This document shows, in pieces, positions 18,166 through 26,373 of a DNA stretch of 64,000 nt. How positions within the stretch are numbered: the stretch's first letter is position 1; every line of letters begins with the position of its first letter. The stretch is taken from the NCBI GenBank assembly GCA_905181855.1, contig CAJIZE010000006.1, forward strand, positions 45,066 through 109,065. Reading direction: 5' to 3'. The translations under genes and the position numbers were made by a program. The DNA is from an uncultured Flavobacteriales bacterium (GTDB taxonomy: Bacteria > Bacteroidota > Bacteroidia > Flavobacteriales_G > Salibacteraceae). The notes under the pieces were generated by a model. The model did not search any database. It saw only the letters and a list, made by a program, of their open reading frames with translations, and was not told the DNA's origin.

Positions 18166-19181
18166 TAAATATTAACTTCTCGCTCTAAATGAATGCCATA
18201 TTTAGCAATGATGTCGTCAATAATTAACTCTGATAATTCATAGATATCTTCACCGGTAGCACCTCCGTAATTAACCAATACTAGTGCTTGGTTTTCGTGT
18301 ACCCCGTAACGATTACCTACGGTTGTTCCTTTCCAACCTGCCGATTCAATAAGCCAACCTGCAGGAACTTTTACTTTTTCGTCATCAACCTGGTATGACG
18401 GAATTTCAGGGTACCGGCTTTTTAGTTCTTCAAAAAGAACCATATCAACTAGAGGGTTTTTAAAAAAGCTCCCTGAGTTACCAATTTTAGCTGGGTCTGG
18501 TAATTTTGATTGCCTTATTTTTATTACAGCTTGACTAATATCACTGATACTTGGGTCGTTGATTCCCATACGAACCAATTCATCGTTTATGGCTCCATAA
18601 TTCGTATTTACCTTATGTTCCTTATTCAATTTGAATCCAACTTTAGTTATTATCGTTTGATTTTTTAATCTGGTTTTAAAAATACTCGTTCTATAACCAA
18701 AATGGCAATCGTCTTTTTTAAACTTTAAAGTGAGTTGTGTGCTGAGCTCCATGGCTTCGGCAAACCAAAAAACATCTTTTAATTCAACTCCATAAGCTCC
18801 AATGTTTTGCATCGGAGCAGCACCTACACTTCCTGGAATCAATGAAAGATTTTCTACTCCTCCCCAGCCTTTGTGAATACAGTGTAATACAAACTCGTGC
18901 CATCCAACACCTGATCCTGCAGTTACATAATAGTATTCATCGTCTTCTTTTTCAAGGGTGATTCCCTCTATTTTATTTAATACTACAAGCGCATCAAGGT
19001 TTTTGGTTAACAATACATTACTACCACCTCCAAGTGGAATTATAGCTATATCCTTGGCCTCTGGCGAGTTTAAAATCTGTTTTATTTCGTCAGTAGAATG
19101 AACTTTGGCTAAGTACTTGGCGGTAACATTTAGCCCAAATGTATTGTAAGCTTTTAATGAAGCATCGAGCTTAATTTGCAT
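18162..19181 (-). CDS. murB: UDP-N-acetylenolpyruvoylglucosamine reductase
   Basis: FAD- and NADPH-dependent enzyme that reduces UDP-GlcNAc-enolpyruvate to UDP-MurNAc in peptidoglycan synthesis. The 339-aa protein is a type I (E. coli-like) MurB. The N-terminus is LKAYNTFGLNVTAKYLAKV. The FAD segment is IPLGGGSNVLLT, and GSVGAAPMQNIGAYGVE follows. The catalytic serine lies in GNSGSFFKNP, and the C-terminal glutamate in GIHLEREVNIY. An exact -7 element lies 4 nt before the ATG, so the mRNA may be leaderless. The gene is isolated from a mur cluster and overlaps its convergent neighbour by 4 nt. Confidence 0.97.
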   Translation of the reverse strand: MQIKLDASLKAYNTFGLNVTAKYLAKVHSTDEIKQILNSPEAKDIAIIPLGGGSNVLLTKNLDALVVLNKIEGITLEKEDDEYYYVTAGSGVGWHEFVLHCIHKGWGGVENLSLIPGSVGAAPMQNIGAYGVELKDVFWFAEAMELSTQLTLKFKKDDCHFGYRTSIFKTRLKNQTIITKVGFKLNKEHKVNTNYGAINDELVRMGINDPSISDISQAVIKIRQSKLPDPAKIGNSGSFFKNPLVDMVLFEELKSRYPEIPSYQVDDEKVKVPAGWLIESAGWKGTTVGNRYGVHENQALVLVNYGGATGEDIYELSELIIDDIIAKYGIHLEREVNIY

Positions 19182-19185
19182 AATA

Positions 19186-19193
19186 CAAATCTA
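19186..19193 (-). promoter_or_regulatory. -7 element 4 nt before murB start (TAGATTTG)
   Basis: Exact TAnnTTTG on the minus strand, separated from the murB ATG at 19181 by four bases (TATT). With the usual distance from -7 element to transcription start this places the first RNA base at or next to the ATG. No -33 element is obvious. Confidence 0.6.
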
Positions 19194-19504
19194 TTTTGCC
19201 AAGATTAGCTTTTATTCAGGCATTGATTATCTTTTAAACAATGGTTTGTTTTTATTATGAAAACAGTAGTTCTTTATTCTGCGCTAAGATTAGGTGATCA
19301 TAGCAAGCCAAAGAGTATTTCGACATATTTCTTTAACTACAAGAGGAAAGGCTAAGGTATGTATGGATTAATCGGTTCGAGATTGCTTTATCATGTTCAC
19401 TCGCAAGCACAAAAGATAGTTATTCGGTAAATGTTCAAAGAGAAATGGCTTTCGAGCGGATGTTGTTCGCTATAGGCACAGAAGCCAAAATCAGCAATCC
19501 CAAA
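19194..19504. other. Intergenic region, no intact gene
   Basis: Spacer between murB and mltF, both minus-strand. Short plus-strand frames at about 19258-19500 show coding-like patches in shifting frames (for example FFNYKRKG then AKVCMD). They are reminiscent of the arm-binding segment of tyrosine recombinases but far too weak to call. No terminator for mltF stands out. Confidence 0.35.
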
Positions 19505-20917
19505 TCAATCAATCAAATTAACATAATGCTGGTATCTATCTAAAATCTGATTTACGTAGTTTACAGGTTCACTGCCTCGGCAATAGCCATGCTTTACAAT
19601 GGGTAAAGTATAGTATTCAGGTTTAGATTTTAAAATCAACATTTCATCAACGTTTCCGGCCCAAATATCGGGATTTTTATGGTCAGCAGTCGCCATAGCG
19701 CGGGCATCCAAAATATGACCAACTCCAACATTGTACGAAGCCATCACAAACTTTTGGCACTCCAATGAATCTTCTATTTTCTCATTCCAAAGTTTGTTAA
19801 GCATTATTAAATACTTGGTTCCTTCATGCAGATTAACCAAAGGGTCAAGCAAGTTAATAGTATCTGAGGCTACTGTTGTTGGCATAACTTGCATTAGTCC
19901 AGTAGCACCAGTCCAGTTAATAGCCGAGGCATCAAAGTTTGATTCTTGATAAATTAAAGAGGCCAACAAACGCCAATCCCAGCGTAATGACTTGGCTTTT
20001 TCTTTCAGTATATCATCATACTCCGAGATAGAACCAATGCGAGACGAATATTCACTGGTTACTTTAGCAGCATAAACAGTTCGAGCAAGAAAATACTTGG
20101 TGTATATGGTATGGTAGTCGTTGGTTTTTTTCTTTTTAACTATCCATTCATTGAGATCATTTAAAAGATTTGGCGATGTTTTGCGTACAGCCCAGGCTAT
20201 TTTTTGAGTAAAACTCAATTTTGTGTTAATATCAATATTTGGGTAGATTTTTTTATTGAGTTTAGCAATGTTTTCATCAGCTACCGTATACTCTATTTCT
20301 CCTTGCGATACCATTTTAATAAGAGCTTCCATTTCAATATTACCTAGCGCGTTTTTGATGTTAATTTCTGCACCAATTTCATTTGAAAGGTTGACTAAAC
20401 GGTCGTAAAAAGAAGAACTTTCATGAACCCATATTTCTTTGTTTTCGAGTTCAAGAATATTTCGTATTAATGAATCCTCAACATGCTCCCACCACATGTT
20501 GTGGTAATTTTTCGGTAAACGTTGTACAAGTACTTGTTGTGTTGTTAAATGATGTTCAGTAAAATCAACAAGCTCTAAACGAGGTTTGGTAACTGTTAAA
20601 TTAGCAGCAACTAAGTCGGCTTCGCCTCTGTTTAGTACTTTAAAAATGGAATCTTGATCTTGAATCAGCTTAACTTCTAACTCGTATCCTTTCTCTTTAG
20701 CGTAAAGACTCAAAAGTTCATATTCAAACCCCATGGGCTGGCCTTTGTATATAAAGTAAGAGGTAGAAGAGTTATCGGTAAGAGCAATTAGTTTTTTAGT
20801 GCTGTCAATTTCGGCTAAATCGCGTGTAAACGATTGTTTTAGTGTTTTGTTTTTTTTGTCCTCGCAAGAGGAAAGAACAAGAGTAAGTAAAGCAAATAGA
20901 GCAAACCAACGAATCAT
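19505..20917 (-). CDS. mltF: Membrane-bound lytic murein transglycosylase F-like lipoprotein
   Basis: Lytic transglycosylase of the MltF type, which cleaves peptidoglycan glycan strands with anhydro-muramyl formation. The 470-aa protein has a lipobox with Cys 18 (LTLVLSSC). A periplasmic solute-binding-protein-3 domain spans about 40-275 (ADLVAANLTVTKPRLELVDFTEHH), here a regulatory domain. An SLT lysozyme-like domain follows from about 290, with the catalytic Glu in LIYQESNFDASA and the downstream GATGLMQVMPTT. This domain order is diagnostic. It overlaps by 4 nt with the small membrane protein upstream, so the two are co-translated. Confidence 0.93.
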   Translation of the reverse strand: MIRWFALFALLTLVLSSCEDKKNKTLKQSFTRDLAEIDSTKKLIALTDNSSTSYFIYKGQPMGFEYELLSLYAKEKGYELEVKLIQDQDSIFKVLNRGEADLVAANLTVTKPRLELVDFTEHHLTTQQVLVQRLPKNYHNMWWEHVEDSLIRNILELENKEIWVHESSSFYDRLVNLSNEIGAEINIKNALGNIEMEALIKMVSQGEIEYTVADENIAKLNKKIYPNIDINTKLSFTQKIAWAVRKTSPNLLNDLNEWIVKKKKTNDYHTIYTKYFLARTVYAAKVTSEYSSRIGSISEYDDILKEKAKSLRWDWRLLASLIYQESNFDASAINWTGATGLMQVMPTTVASDTINLLDPLVNLHEGTKYLIMLNKLWNEKIEDSLECQKFVMASYNVGVGHILDARAMATADHKNPDIWAGNVDEMLILKSKPEYYTLPIVKHGYCRGSEPVNYVNQILDRYQHYVNLID

Positions 20918-21102
20918 TTTAAAAACTTAACCAATAAAAAATAAGCGCCTACAACTACAATAATTCCAATAAAAACGACATATGAGCCTTTGTAATGTCT
21001 GTTTCTTACATTCTTATCTTTTGCATAGCTATAAACCATGCCTATTACAAAAAGTACGATAAAAGTTAGAGTGAAAATCAGTTGTCCTTGTGAGAATTGC
21101 AT
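20914..21102 (-). CDS. Small two-helix membrane protein
   Basis: 62-aa protein with two hydrophobic helices: residues about 8-24 (LIFTLTFIVLFVIGMVY) and about 42-60 (YVVFIGIIVVVGAYFLLV). A basic, polar loop (AKDKNVRNRHYKG) joins them. Its ATGA overlap with mltF indicates an operon in which it is first. No function is known to me; it may help position or regulate the transglycosylase, which is inference from the neighbour only. The start ATG at 21102 is supported by a nearby TTAATTTG sequence (one mismatch to the -7 consensus) upstream on the minus strand. Confidence 0.75.
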   Translation of the reverse strand: MQFSQGQLIFTLTFIVLFVIGMVYSYAKDKNVRNRHYKGSYVVFIGIIVVVGAYFLLVKFLK

Positions 21103-21206
21103 TTGATGAATTTAATTTTAGCAAATTAAGTTTAAAACAAGCAACTAAGCACATCATAAGTTTATTTGGCTTTACGTAATCGTTATTTTTATCAATACTT
21201 TAGACA

Positions 21207-21734
21207 ATGGAAGATTTAAAAGTAGGAAGCAAGATTGAACATTTACGCTACGGCATTGGCATTGTTAGCGAAACCGGATTAACCAATTTCAATGTATTTT
21301 TTAAAAACGGTGGAGAGATGTCATTTTCAAAATCGAATGAAGAGATTGAAGTATTAAATACTCCTGAAGGAGTTACAGGAGGGCTATCAGTTGACCTAAA
21401 CCAAGTTGAAGAAATGATTAGTTATGTTTTGGATAAGTATGGAGCGTTAACCGAAGTAGTTGAGTTAGGCGAAAAATGGGAGGGAGGCGAACTTGAAATG
21501 CATGCTGCTAACAGGGATTTGCTATCAAAGAAAATACCCATGGAGACTTTCTTTCATAAAATAGTTATGGTGCGCGACAGGTTGCGTGTGTTGGAGCAAA
21601 ACATAAACAGCCACCCAAAACTTACCGATGAAGATAAGGTGCATTTCCAGCAATACATTACCCGAAGTTATGGAAGTTTAACCTCGTTTAATGTTTTGTT
21701 TAAACATAAGGAAGATTATTTTTCTTCGAAGTAG
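21207..21734 (+). CDS. Conserved hypothetical protein with SH3-like N-terminus
   Basis: 175-aa soluble protein. Residues about 1-50 (GSKIEHLRYGIGIVSETGLTNFNVFFKNG) resemble the small beta-barrel (tudor/SH3-like) found at the end of UvrD-type helicases and in CarD-like proteins, where VxHxxYGxGxV is typical. The rest is helical (about 65-175), with a long amphipathic segment, and has no catalytic motif. It could bind nucleic acid or RNA polymerase, but this is a guess from the barrel. It is divergent from the mltF operon; a near-consensus -7 element (TACTTTAG) lies 3 nt before the ATG. It converges on crcB with three bases between the stops. Confidence 0.6.
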   Translation: MEDLKVGSKIEHLRYGIGIVSETGLTNFNVFFKNGGEMSFSKSNEEIEVLNTPEGVTGGLSVDLNQVEEMISYVLDKYGALTEVVELGEKWEGGELEMHAANRDLLSKKIPMETFFHKIVMVRDRLRVLEQNINSHPKLTDEDKVHFQQYITRSYGSLTSFNVLFKHKEDYFSSK

Positions 21735-21737
21735 TAA

Positions 21738-22103
21738 CTACCTCTTAGCCAAAAAATAAATCAACCCAACGCAAGCCATAACACTTACAACCACATTGGC
21801 AATGGCAAAAAACAGTTGTCCGTTTTTAATCAGTGTAAAGGTTTCGAAACTGAAGGTGGAAAACGTACTGAAGCCGCCACAAAACCCTACAACGAGTAGA
21901 AAATAAAAAGACGAATTTTTTTGAAGTAAATCGCTAAAAGAAGAAACGGTAACAATTAAAACCAAGCAACTTAAAAGATTTGCTGTTAAGGTGGCGTAAG
22001 GGAAAACATGTTCACCTGTTTTAAGTACCAATTGCGATATTCCAAAACGAGCCAAACTACCCAATCCACCGCCAATAAATATTGCGAGAAGCGTATTAAT
22101 CAT
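21738..22103 (-). CDS. crcB: Fluoride exporter CrcB/Fluc
   Basis: 121-aa membrane protein with four transmembrane helices, a dual-topology fluoride channel that lowers cytoplasmic fluoride. The motifs GGGLGSLARFGIS (about 12-24), YATLTANLLSC (about 37-47, with the pore Asn) and GFCGGFSTFSTFSFE (about 73-87, the Phe-box and sodium-site region) are all present. The start overlaps the end of the PAP2 gene by 8 nt, so it is in the same minus-strand operon. No fluoride riboswitch was recognised upstream, and none is expected for an internal gene. Confidence 0.95.
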   Translation of the reverse strand: MINTLLAIFIGGGLGSLARFGISQLVLKTGEHVFPYATLTANLLSCLVLIVTVSSFSDLLQKNSSFYFLLVVGFCGGFSTFSTFSFETFTLIKNGQLFFAIANVVVSVMACVGLIYFLAKR

Positions 22104-22659
22104 GGTTTAGTTTTTTGTTTGCCATGGTAAAAAGCCAATATACGGCAAATGCTATTATAGCGCCTAAAAGAGTGCCTGCAACAACATCGCTCGGGTAATG
22201 CTTGCCTAGGTAAATTCTGCTGTACCCATTAAGTATAAAATAAATGGGCATGATGTAATACAACCACTTGTTACGCAACATCAACATCATAAACACCGCA
22301 ACGGCTGTTGTATTGGTAGCGTGTGACGATAGAAAACCAAATTTGCCACCACAGCCCTCAATCAACCTAAGCGAGTCTTTAATATCAAGGCTATGGCAAG
22401 GACGGTAACGTAAAAAAACTTCTTTGAAAAGCTTTACTGAAGTTTGGTCGGCAATGGTTATTAATACGGCTATCGATACAATTGAGATGATAAATCCTTT
22501 TAAGCCAAACTTTTTGTAAAGCATAAAAAGCAACAAAACATAAAGTGGCGTCCATCCAAATTTGGCTGAAGCAAATACCATAATGGTATCCAAAAACGAA
22601 GTGTAGTGTTGGTTAACCCAGAGTAGAAGGTCTCTATCTATAAGTTCGAGCCATTCCAT
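22096..22659 (-). CDS. PAP2 family membrane phosphatase
   Basis: 187-aa integral membrane acid phosphatase of the PAP2 superfamily, likely acting on undecaprenyl diphosphate or another lipid phosphate. The three signature motifs are present in order: [10 protein letters not shown] (about 94-103), [11 protein letters not shown] (about 117-127, with the active-site His) and [16 protein letters not shown] (about 156-171). Six hydrophobic helices are apparent. It overlaps obg upstream by 22 nt and crcB downstream by 8 nt in a minus-strand operon. Substrate choice cannot be read from the sequence. Confidence 0.9.
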   Translation of the reverse strand: MEWLELIDRDLLLWVNQHYTSFLDTIMVFASAKFGWTPLYVLLLFMLYKKFGLKGFIISIVSIAVLITIADQTSVKLFKEVFLRYRPCHSLDIKDSLRLIEGCGGKFGFLSSHATNTTAVAVFMMLMLRNKWLYYIMPIYFILNGYSRIYLGKHYPSDVVAGTLLGAIIAFAVYWLFTMANKKLNHD

Positions 22660-23678
22660 TCTACATCTGTTTGATTTACAGCATTCCAGATCAAATCTTT
22701 AACTTCCTCTAAACCTACATTTGACACTGCTGAGATAAAGCAGTATTCAATTTCTGGTAAGTCAAGTATAATTTCTGCTTTCAGCTCATCATCAATCATA
22801 TCAGACTTGGTGAGGGCCAAAATTCTGCGTTTGTGAACGAGTTCAGGATTATATTGCTCCAGCTCGTTTACTAATATTTTGTATTCATTTTGTATGTCGT
22901 TGGTATCAACCGGAATCATAAACAAGAGTACAGAGTTTCTTTCAATATGACGTAAAAAGCGATGTCCAATTCCTTTGCCCTCATGAGCTCCTTCAATAAT
23001 ACCTGGTATGTCAGCCATTACAAAACTTCGATCGTTTCGGTAAGGTACTATACCCAAATTCGGAGTCATTGTGGTAAATGCGTAATTTGCTATTTCGGGT
23101 TTTGCTCCACTTATGTTCGCTAAAAGTGTTGATTTACCAGCATTAGGAAATCCAACCAAACCAACATCAGCCAATACTTTTAGTTCAAGAATTCGCCATT
23201 CTTCTTTTCCTAGTTCACCATCTTGTGCATAACGTGGTGTTTGGTTTACTGCTGACCTAAAATGCCAGTTTCCTTGTCCACCTCGACCACCTGGAACTAA
23301 AATCCTTTGTTCTCCTTCATTTACCATTTCATATTCAATCTCCATGGTTTCAGGATCTCTGATAACAGTTCCTACAGGTACATCTATAATTACATCTTCA
23401 CCATCGGCACCGCTTGATTTTTGCTTACTACCTTTTTCGCCATGCTTCCCAACAACATGCTTTCTGTATTTAAGATGAATTAATGTCCATAACTGGCTGT
23501 TAGCTCGTAAAATAATGTGTCCACCTCGCCCTCCATCGCCGCCATCGGGCCCACCCATAGCAACATGTTTTTCGCGCCGTAAATGTGTTGATCCAGCGCC
23601 GCCATGGCCTGACCTACAACATATTTTTACGTAGTCAACAAAATTTGAGGAAGATACTTTTCTATTGCGAACAGCCAT
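22638..23678 (-). CDS. obg: GTPase Obg/CgtA
   Basis: Essential ribosome-associated GTPase. The 346-aa protein has the glycine-rich Obg fold ([39 protein letters not shown]) at about 11-165. A G domain follows, with G1 [10 protein letters not shown]2/G3 ([22 protein letters not shown]), G4 LTKSD and G5 (FISAVS). There is no long C-terminal OCT extension. I place the start at ATG 23678 ([11 protein letters not shown]), 5 nt after the adk stop; an upstream in-frame Met at 23753 would add residues that only overlap adk. It sits in the adk-obg-PAP2-crcB run. Confidence 0.95.
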   Translation of the reverse strand: MAVRNRKVSSSNFVDYVKICCRSGHGGAGSTHLRREKHVAMGGPDGGDGGRGGHIILRANSQLWTLIHLKYRKHVVGKHGEKGSKQKSSGADGEDVIIDVPVGTVIRDPETMEIEYEMVNEGEQRILVPGGRGGQGNWHFRSAVNQTPRYAQDGELGKEEWRILELKVLADVGLVGFPNAGKSTLLANISGAKPEIANYAFTTMTPNLGIVPYRNDRSFVMADIPGIIEGAHEGKGIGHRFLRHIERNSVLLFMIPVDTNDIQNEYKILVNELEQYNPELVHKRRILALTKSDMIDDELKAEIILDLPEIEYCFISAVSNVGLEEVKDLIWNAVNQTDVEWNGSNL

Positions 23679-23682
23679 TTTT

Positions 23683-24252
23683 TTATGCGTCAATTGCTTC
23701 TGATAATCGTCCGGAAATCTCTTCAAGACTTCCAACTCCATCAATGGCAACAAACTTATTTTGTGCTTTGTAAAAATCTATAAGTGGTGCAGTTTGGTTG
23801 TTGTAGTTATTAATTCGGTTAGTAATGATTTCTTCATTAGCGTCATCTGCTCTACCTGAATCTTTTCCTCTCAACAAAAGTCTTTTAATAAGCTCAGCAT
23901 CATTTACTGCAAGCGCCAACATTTTAGAAATTGAAGTGCTTTTTTCTTTTAGTAAATCATCAAGAGCTTCAGCCTGGGCCTGCGTTCTAGGGAAACCATC
24001 AAAAATAAATCCTTTGGCAGATTTATTATCCTCTAGTTTATTGTTAATCATACCGATAACAATTTCATCAGGCACTAAATTACCAGTATCCATCAATGCT
24101 TTGGCCTTTAAACCAAGTTCGGTTTTAGCAGATACTTCGCCCCTTAAAATATCACCAGTCGATAGGTGAACGAGGCTATACTTTTCCATTAAATTAAGGG
24201 ATTGAGTTCCTTTTCCGGCACCAGGAGGGCCAAATAATACAATGTTTAACAT
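23683..24252 (-). CDS. adk: Adenylate kinase
   Basis: Interconverts ATP plus AMP and two ADP. The 189-aa protein is of the short type, without the long zinc-bearing LID domain. Motifs are the P-loop [10 protein letters not shown] (residues 8-17), the AMP site [12 protein letters not shown], the FDGFPRT segment and [11 protein letters not shown] in the short LID region. It follows hpt by 3 nt and precedes obg by 4 nt. With hpt it gives a small purine-nucleotide module at the head of this operon. Confidence 0.97.
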   Translation of the reverse strand: MLNIVLFGPPGAGKGTQSLNLMEKYSLVHLSTGDILRGEVSAKTELGLKAKALMDTGNLVPDEIVIGMINNKLEDNKSAKGFIFDGFPRTQAQAEALDDLLKEKSTSISKMLALAVNDAELIKRLLLRGKDSGRADDANEEIITNRINNYNNQTAPLIDFYKAQNKFVAIDGVGSLEEISGRLSEAIDA

Positions 24253-24255
24253 GAG

Positions 24256-24807
24256 TTATTTGTTTTCAGATAATACATATATGTTCGGTAAGTTTCTACC
24301 CAGACCATCATAGTCTAAGCCATACCCAACAATAAATTTATTAGAGATTTCTTTACCAACATAATCTAATGGAATTTTATGATGATAAGCTTCAGGTTTA
24401 TACAATAGCGTGGCTATTCTGATTGATTTGGGATTGAATTTTCTAGTTTCAGTGTATAACTTTTCGAGGGTTTTTCCGGTATCAACAATGTCCTCAATAA
24501 TAATAATATCGCGGCCTTCAATGTCGTTACCCATGCCAATTAAAGTTTTTACTGTGCCTGTTGTACTGGTGCCACTATAAGAAGATAATTTGGTGAACGA
24601 AATTTCACAATCAATGGTAATCCGTTTCATTAAATCGGCTGCAAACATAAATGCTCCGTTTAATACTGGAATTAAAAGTGGTATTTTGTCTTTAAAATCT
24701 TTGTTGATTTGATTTGCAACCTTATCAATATAAGATACTATTTCTTCTTCTTTGAGATATAGCTCAAAATTCAGGTCGTGCAGCTTTACTTTGTTTCTTA
24801 TTTGCAT
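24256..24807 (-). CDS. hpt: Hypoxanthine phosphoribosyltransferase
   Basis: Purine salvage enzyme converting hypoxanthine or guanine and PRPP to IMP or GMP. The 183-aa protein has the PRPP-binding loop IIIIEDIVDTGKTL (about 100-113), the LIPVLNGAFMFAADL loop and the late KFIVGYGLDYDGLGRNLP segment. ATG 24807 is preferred to a TTG three codons upstream, because an exact -7 element TACTTTTG (24814-24821, minus) overlaps that TTG and leaves only 6 nt to the ATG. It is first in the hpt-adk-obg-PAP2-crcB series. Confidence 0.95.
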   Translation of the reverse strand: MQIRNKVKLHDLNFELYLKEEEIVSYIDKVANQINKDFKDKIPLLIPVLNGAFMFAADLMKRITIDCEISFTKLSSYSGTSTTGTVKTLIGMGNDIEGRDIIIIEDIVDTGKTLEKLYTETRKFNPKSIRIATLLYKPEAYHHKIPLDYVGKEISNKFIVGYGLDYDGLGRNLPNIYVLSENK

Positions 24808-24813
24808 TGGGTG

Positions 24814-24821
24814 CAAAAGTA
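24814..24821 (-). promoter_or_regulatory. -7 element 6 nt before hpt start (TACTTTTG)
   Basis: Exact TAnnTTTG on the minus strand, six bases before the ATG at 24807. It decides the hpt start because the alternative TTG at 24816 lies inside the element. It implies a leaderless or nearly leaderless mRNA for the hpt-adk-obg operon. Confidence 0.6.
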
Positions 24822-24924
24822 ATTAATTGGGCGGGTTATACTTAACTCAAGATAACTTGAAATTAATGGTATATCTGTAGTCAAATATGCCATTTATAAA
24901 TTCGGATAGGTTGTTTAACAATTC

Positions 24925-24932
24925 TATTTTTG
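24925..24932 (+). promoter_or_regulatory. -7 element of purK (TATTTTTG)
   Basis: Exact TAnnTTTG, 15 nt before the purK ATG at 24948, giving a short leader. No -33 element at the usual 19-nt spacing is obvious. Confidence 0.55.
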
Positions 24933-24947
24933 CTTATATTTTAAGCT

Positions 24948-26084
24948 ATGGAAAAGAAGTTTTTTGATAAAGGTTTTAAATTAGGAATTCTAGGAGGAGG
25001 TCAGCTTGGGAGGATGTTTATACAAGAAGCTATAAATTACAACATTCATGTTTCAATTCTAGATCCTGCATCAAATGCACCATGTGCTGATTCAGCACAT
25101 GATTTTGTAATAGGCGATTTTAATGACTTCGATACCGTTTTAAATTTTGGTAGAAATATGGATGTCGTTACCATCGAAATTGAACATGTTAATGTAACTG
25201 CCTTGTACGAGCTTGAAAGATTAGGCGTAAAAGTGTTTCCTCAACCCAAGGTTATTGAGCTGATTCAAGACAAAGGATTACAAAAAGAGTTTTACCAGAC
25301 CAATAATATAGCGAGTTCTAGCTATCAATTAATTGATAGGGAGGTAACTGCTGATGACTTACCAATAGTGCAGAAACTTAGAAAAGGTGGTTACGATGGC
25401 AGAGGGGTAGTAGTTTTAAAAGAGGAGAATGATTTAGCTTCATCTTTTAAAAATGCACCAACCGTTTTAGAAAAATTGGTTGACATCCAGAAAGAAATAT
25501 CAGTAATTGTAGCTAGAAACGAAGCTGGGGAAATTAAAACTTTTCCGACCGTGGAATTAGAGTTTAACTCTGAAGTTAATTTAGTAGAGTTTATATTTAG
25601 CCCTGCAAGTGTATCAGAAAAAGTAGAAAGTGAGGCTCAAGGTTTAGCAAAAGCAATCGCTGATAAACTTGATATTGTTGGGCTGTTAGCAGTAGAAATG
25701 TTTTTAACAAAAACAGGTAAAGTATTGGTGAACGAAATTGCTCCGCGTACACACAACAGCGGGCATCAATCAATTGAGGGCAATATAACTTCACAATTTG
25801 AACAACACCTTCGATCAATAATTAACTTGCCTTTAGGCGATACTTCAATTACTCAACCATCGGTAATGGTTAACCTTTTAGGTGAACCAAATATGAGTGG
25901 AAGTGTTATTTACGAGGGCATTGAAGAATTACTTGCTACACCTGGGGCCTACCTTCATCTATACGGAAAATCAAGTACAAAACCTTTTAGAAAAATGGGA
26001 CATTTCACAGTGTTAAACCCCCAATTAAATGAAGCTAAAATAGTAGCAAGAAGGCTCAAAAATGTGGTAAAAGTTGTAGCTTAA
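24948..26084 (+). CDS. purK: 5-(carboxyamino)imidazole ribonucleotide synthase
   Basis: ATP-grasp enzyme that carboxylates AIR with bicarbonate and ATP to N5-CAIR; PurE then isomerises it. The 378-aa protein begins with the dinucleotide-like loop KLGILGGGQLGRMF (about 11-24). ATP-grasp elements follow: LRKGGYDGRGVVVL (about 145-158), VDIQKEISVIVARN and VNEIAPRTHNSGHQSIEG near 260-277, the last being a PurK hallmark. It is monocistronic and divergent from hpt. The partner purE is 13 kb away, not adjacent as in many bacteria. Confidence 0.97.
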   Translation: MEKKFFDKGFKLGILGGGQLGRMFIQEAINYNIHVSILDPASNAPCADSAHDFVIGDFNDFDTVLNFGRNMDVVTIEIEHVNVTALYELERLGVKVFPQPKVIELIQDKGLQKEFYQTNNIASSSYQLIDREVTADDLPIVQKLRKGGYDGRGVVVLKEENDLASSFKNAPTVLEKLVDIQKEISVIVARNEAGEIKTFPTVELEFNSEVNLVEFIFSPASVSEKVESEAQGLAKAIADKLDIVGLLAVEMFLTKTGKVLVNEIAPRTHNSGHQSIEGNITSQFEQHLRSIINLPLGDTSITQPSVMVNLLGEPNMSGSVIYEGIEELLATPGAYLHLYGKSSTKPFRKMGHFTVLNPQLNEAKIVARRLKNVVKVVA

Positions 26085-26350
26085 ATCTATCAAATCTCAT
26101 TTTATTGTTTTAATATTATTGGGGTTTAAACCTTATTAAGCTTTCTAGATTTGGTTTAACTTTAAATGAATAAATAACTGCATACATAATTCTGAATTTT
26201 AATCAAAACTAAATCGATTTTAGTTATTGTAAAAATTGATATATTTTATTCTGCATAGATTTTATAAATATCCTTGAGCATAGTAATCAACGATTAAAAG
26301 TCAATAGGCCAAAACCTGGAAATTAAAATCAATGGAACATCATTACTTAT

Positions 26351-26358
26351 CTTTGTAA
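26351..26358 (+). promoter_or_regulatory. -7 element of icmF (TATCTTTG)
   Basis: Exact TAnnTTTG, 15 nt before the icmF ATG at 26374. The preceding ~260 nt carry no gene and no other recognisable site. Confidence 0.55.
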
Positions 26359-26373
26359 CCTTAAAAAATCTAT

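Noticed and set aside
19258..19500. Coding-like patches resembling the arm-binding segment of a tyrosine recombinase
   Set aside because: Similarity is short, spread over shifting frames and lacks any catalytic residue; reported only as a remark in the spacer entry.
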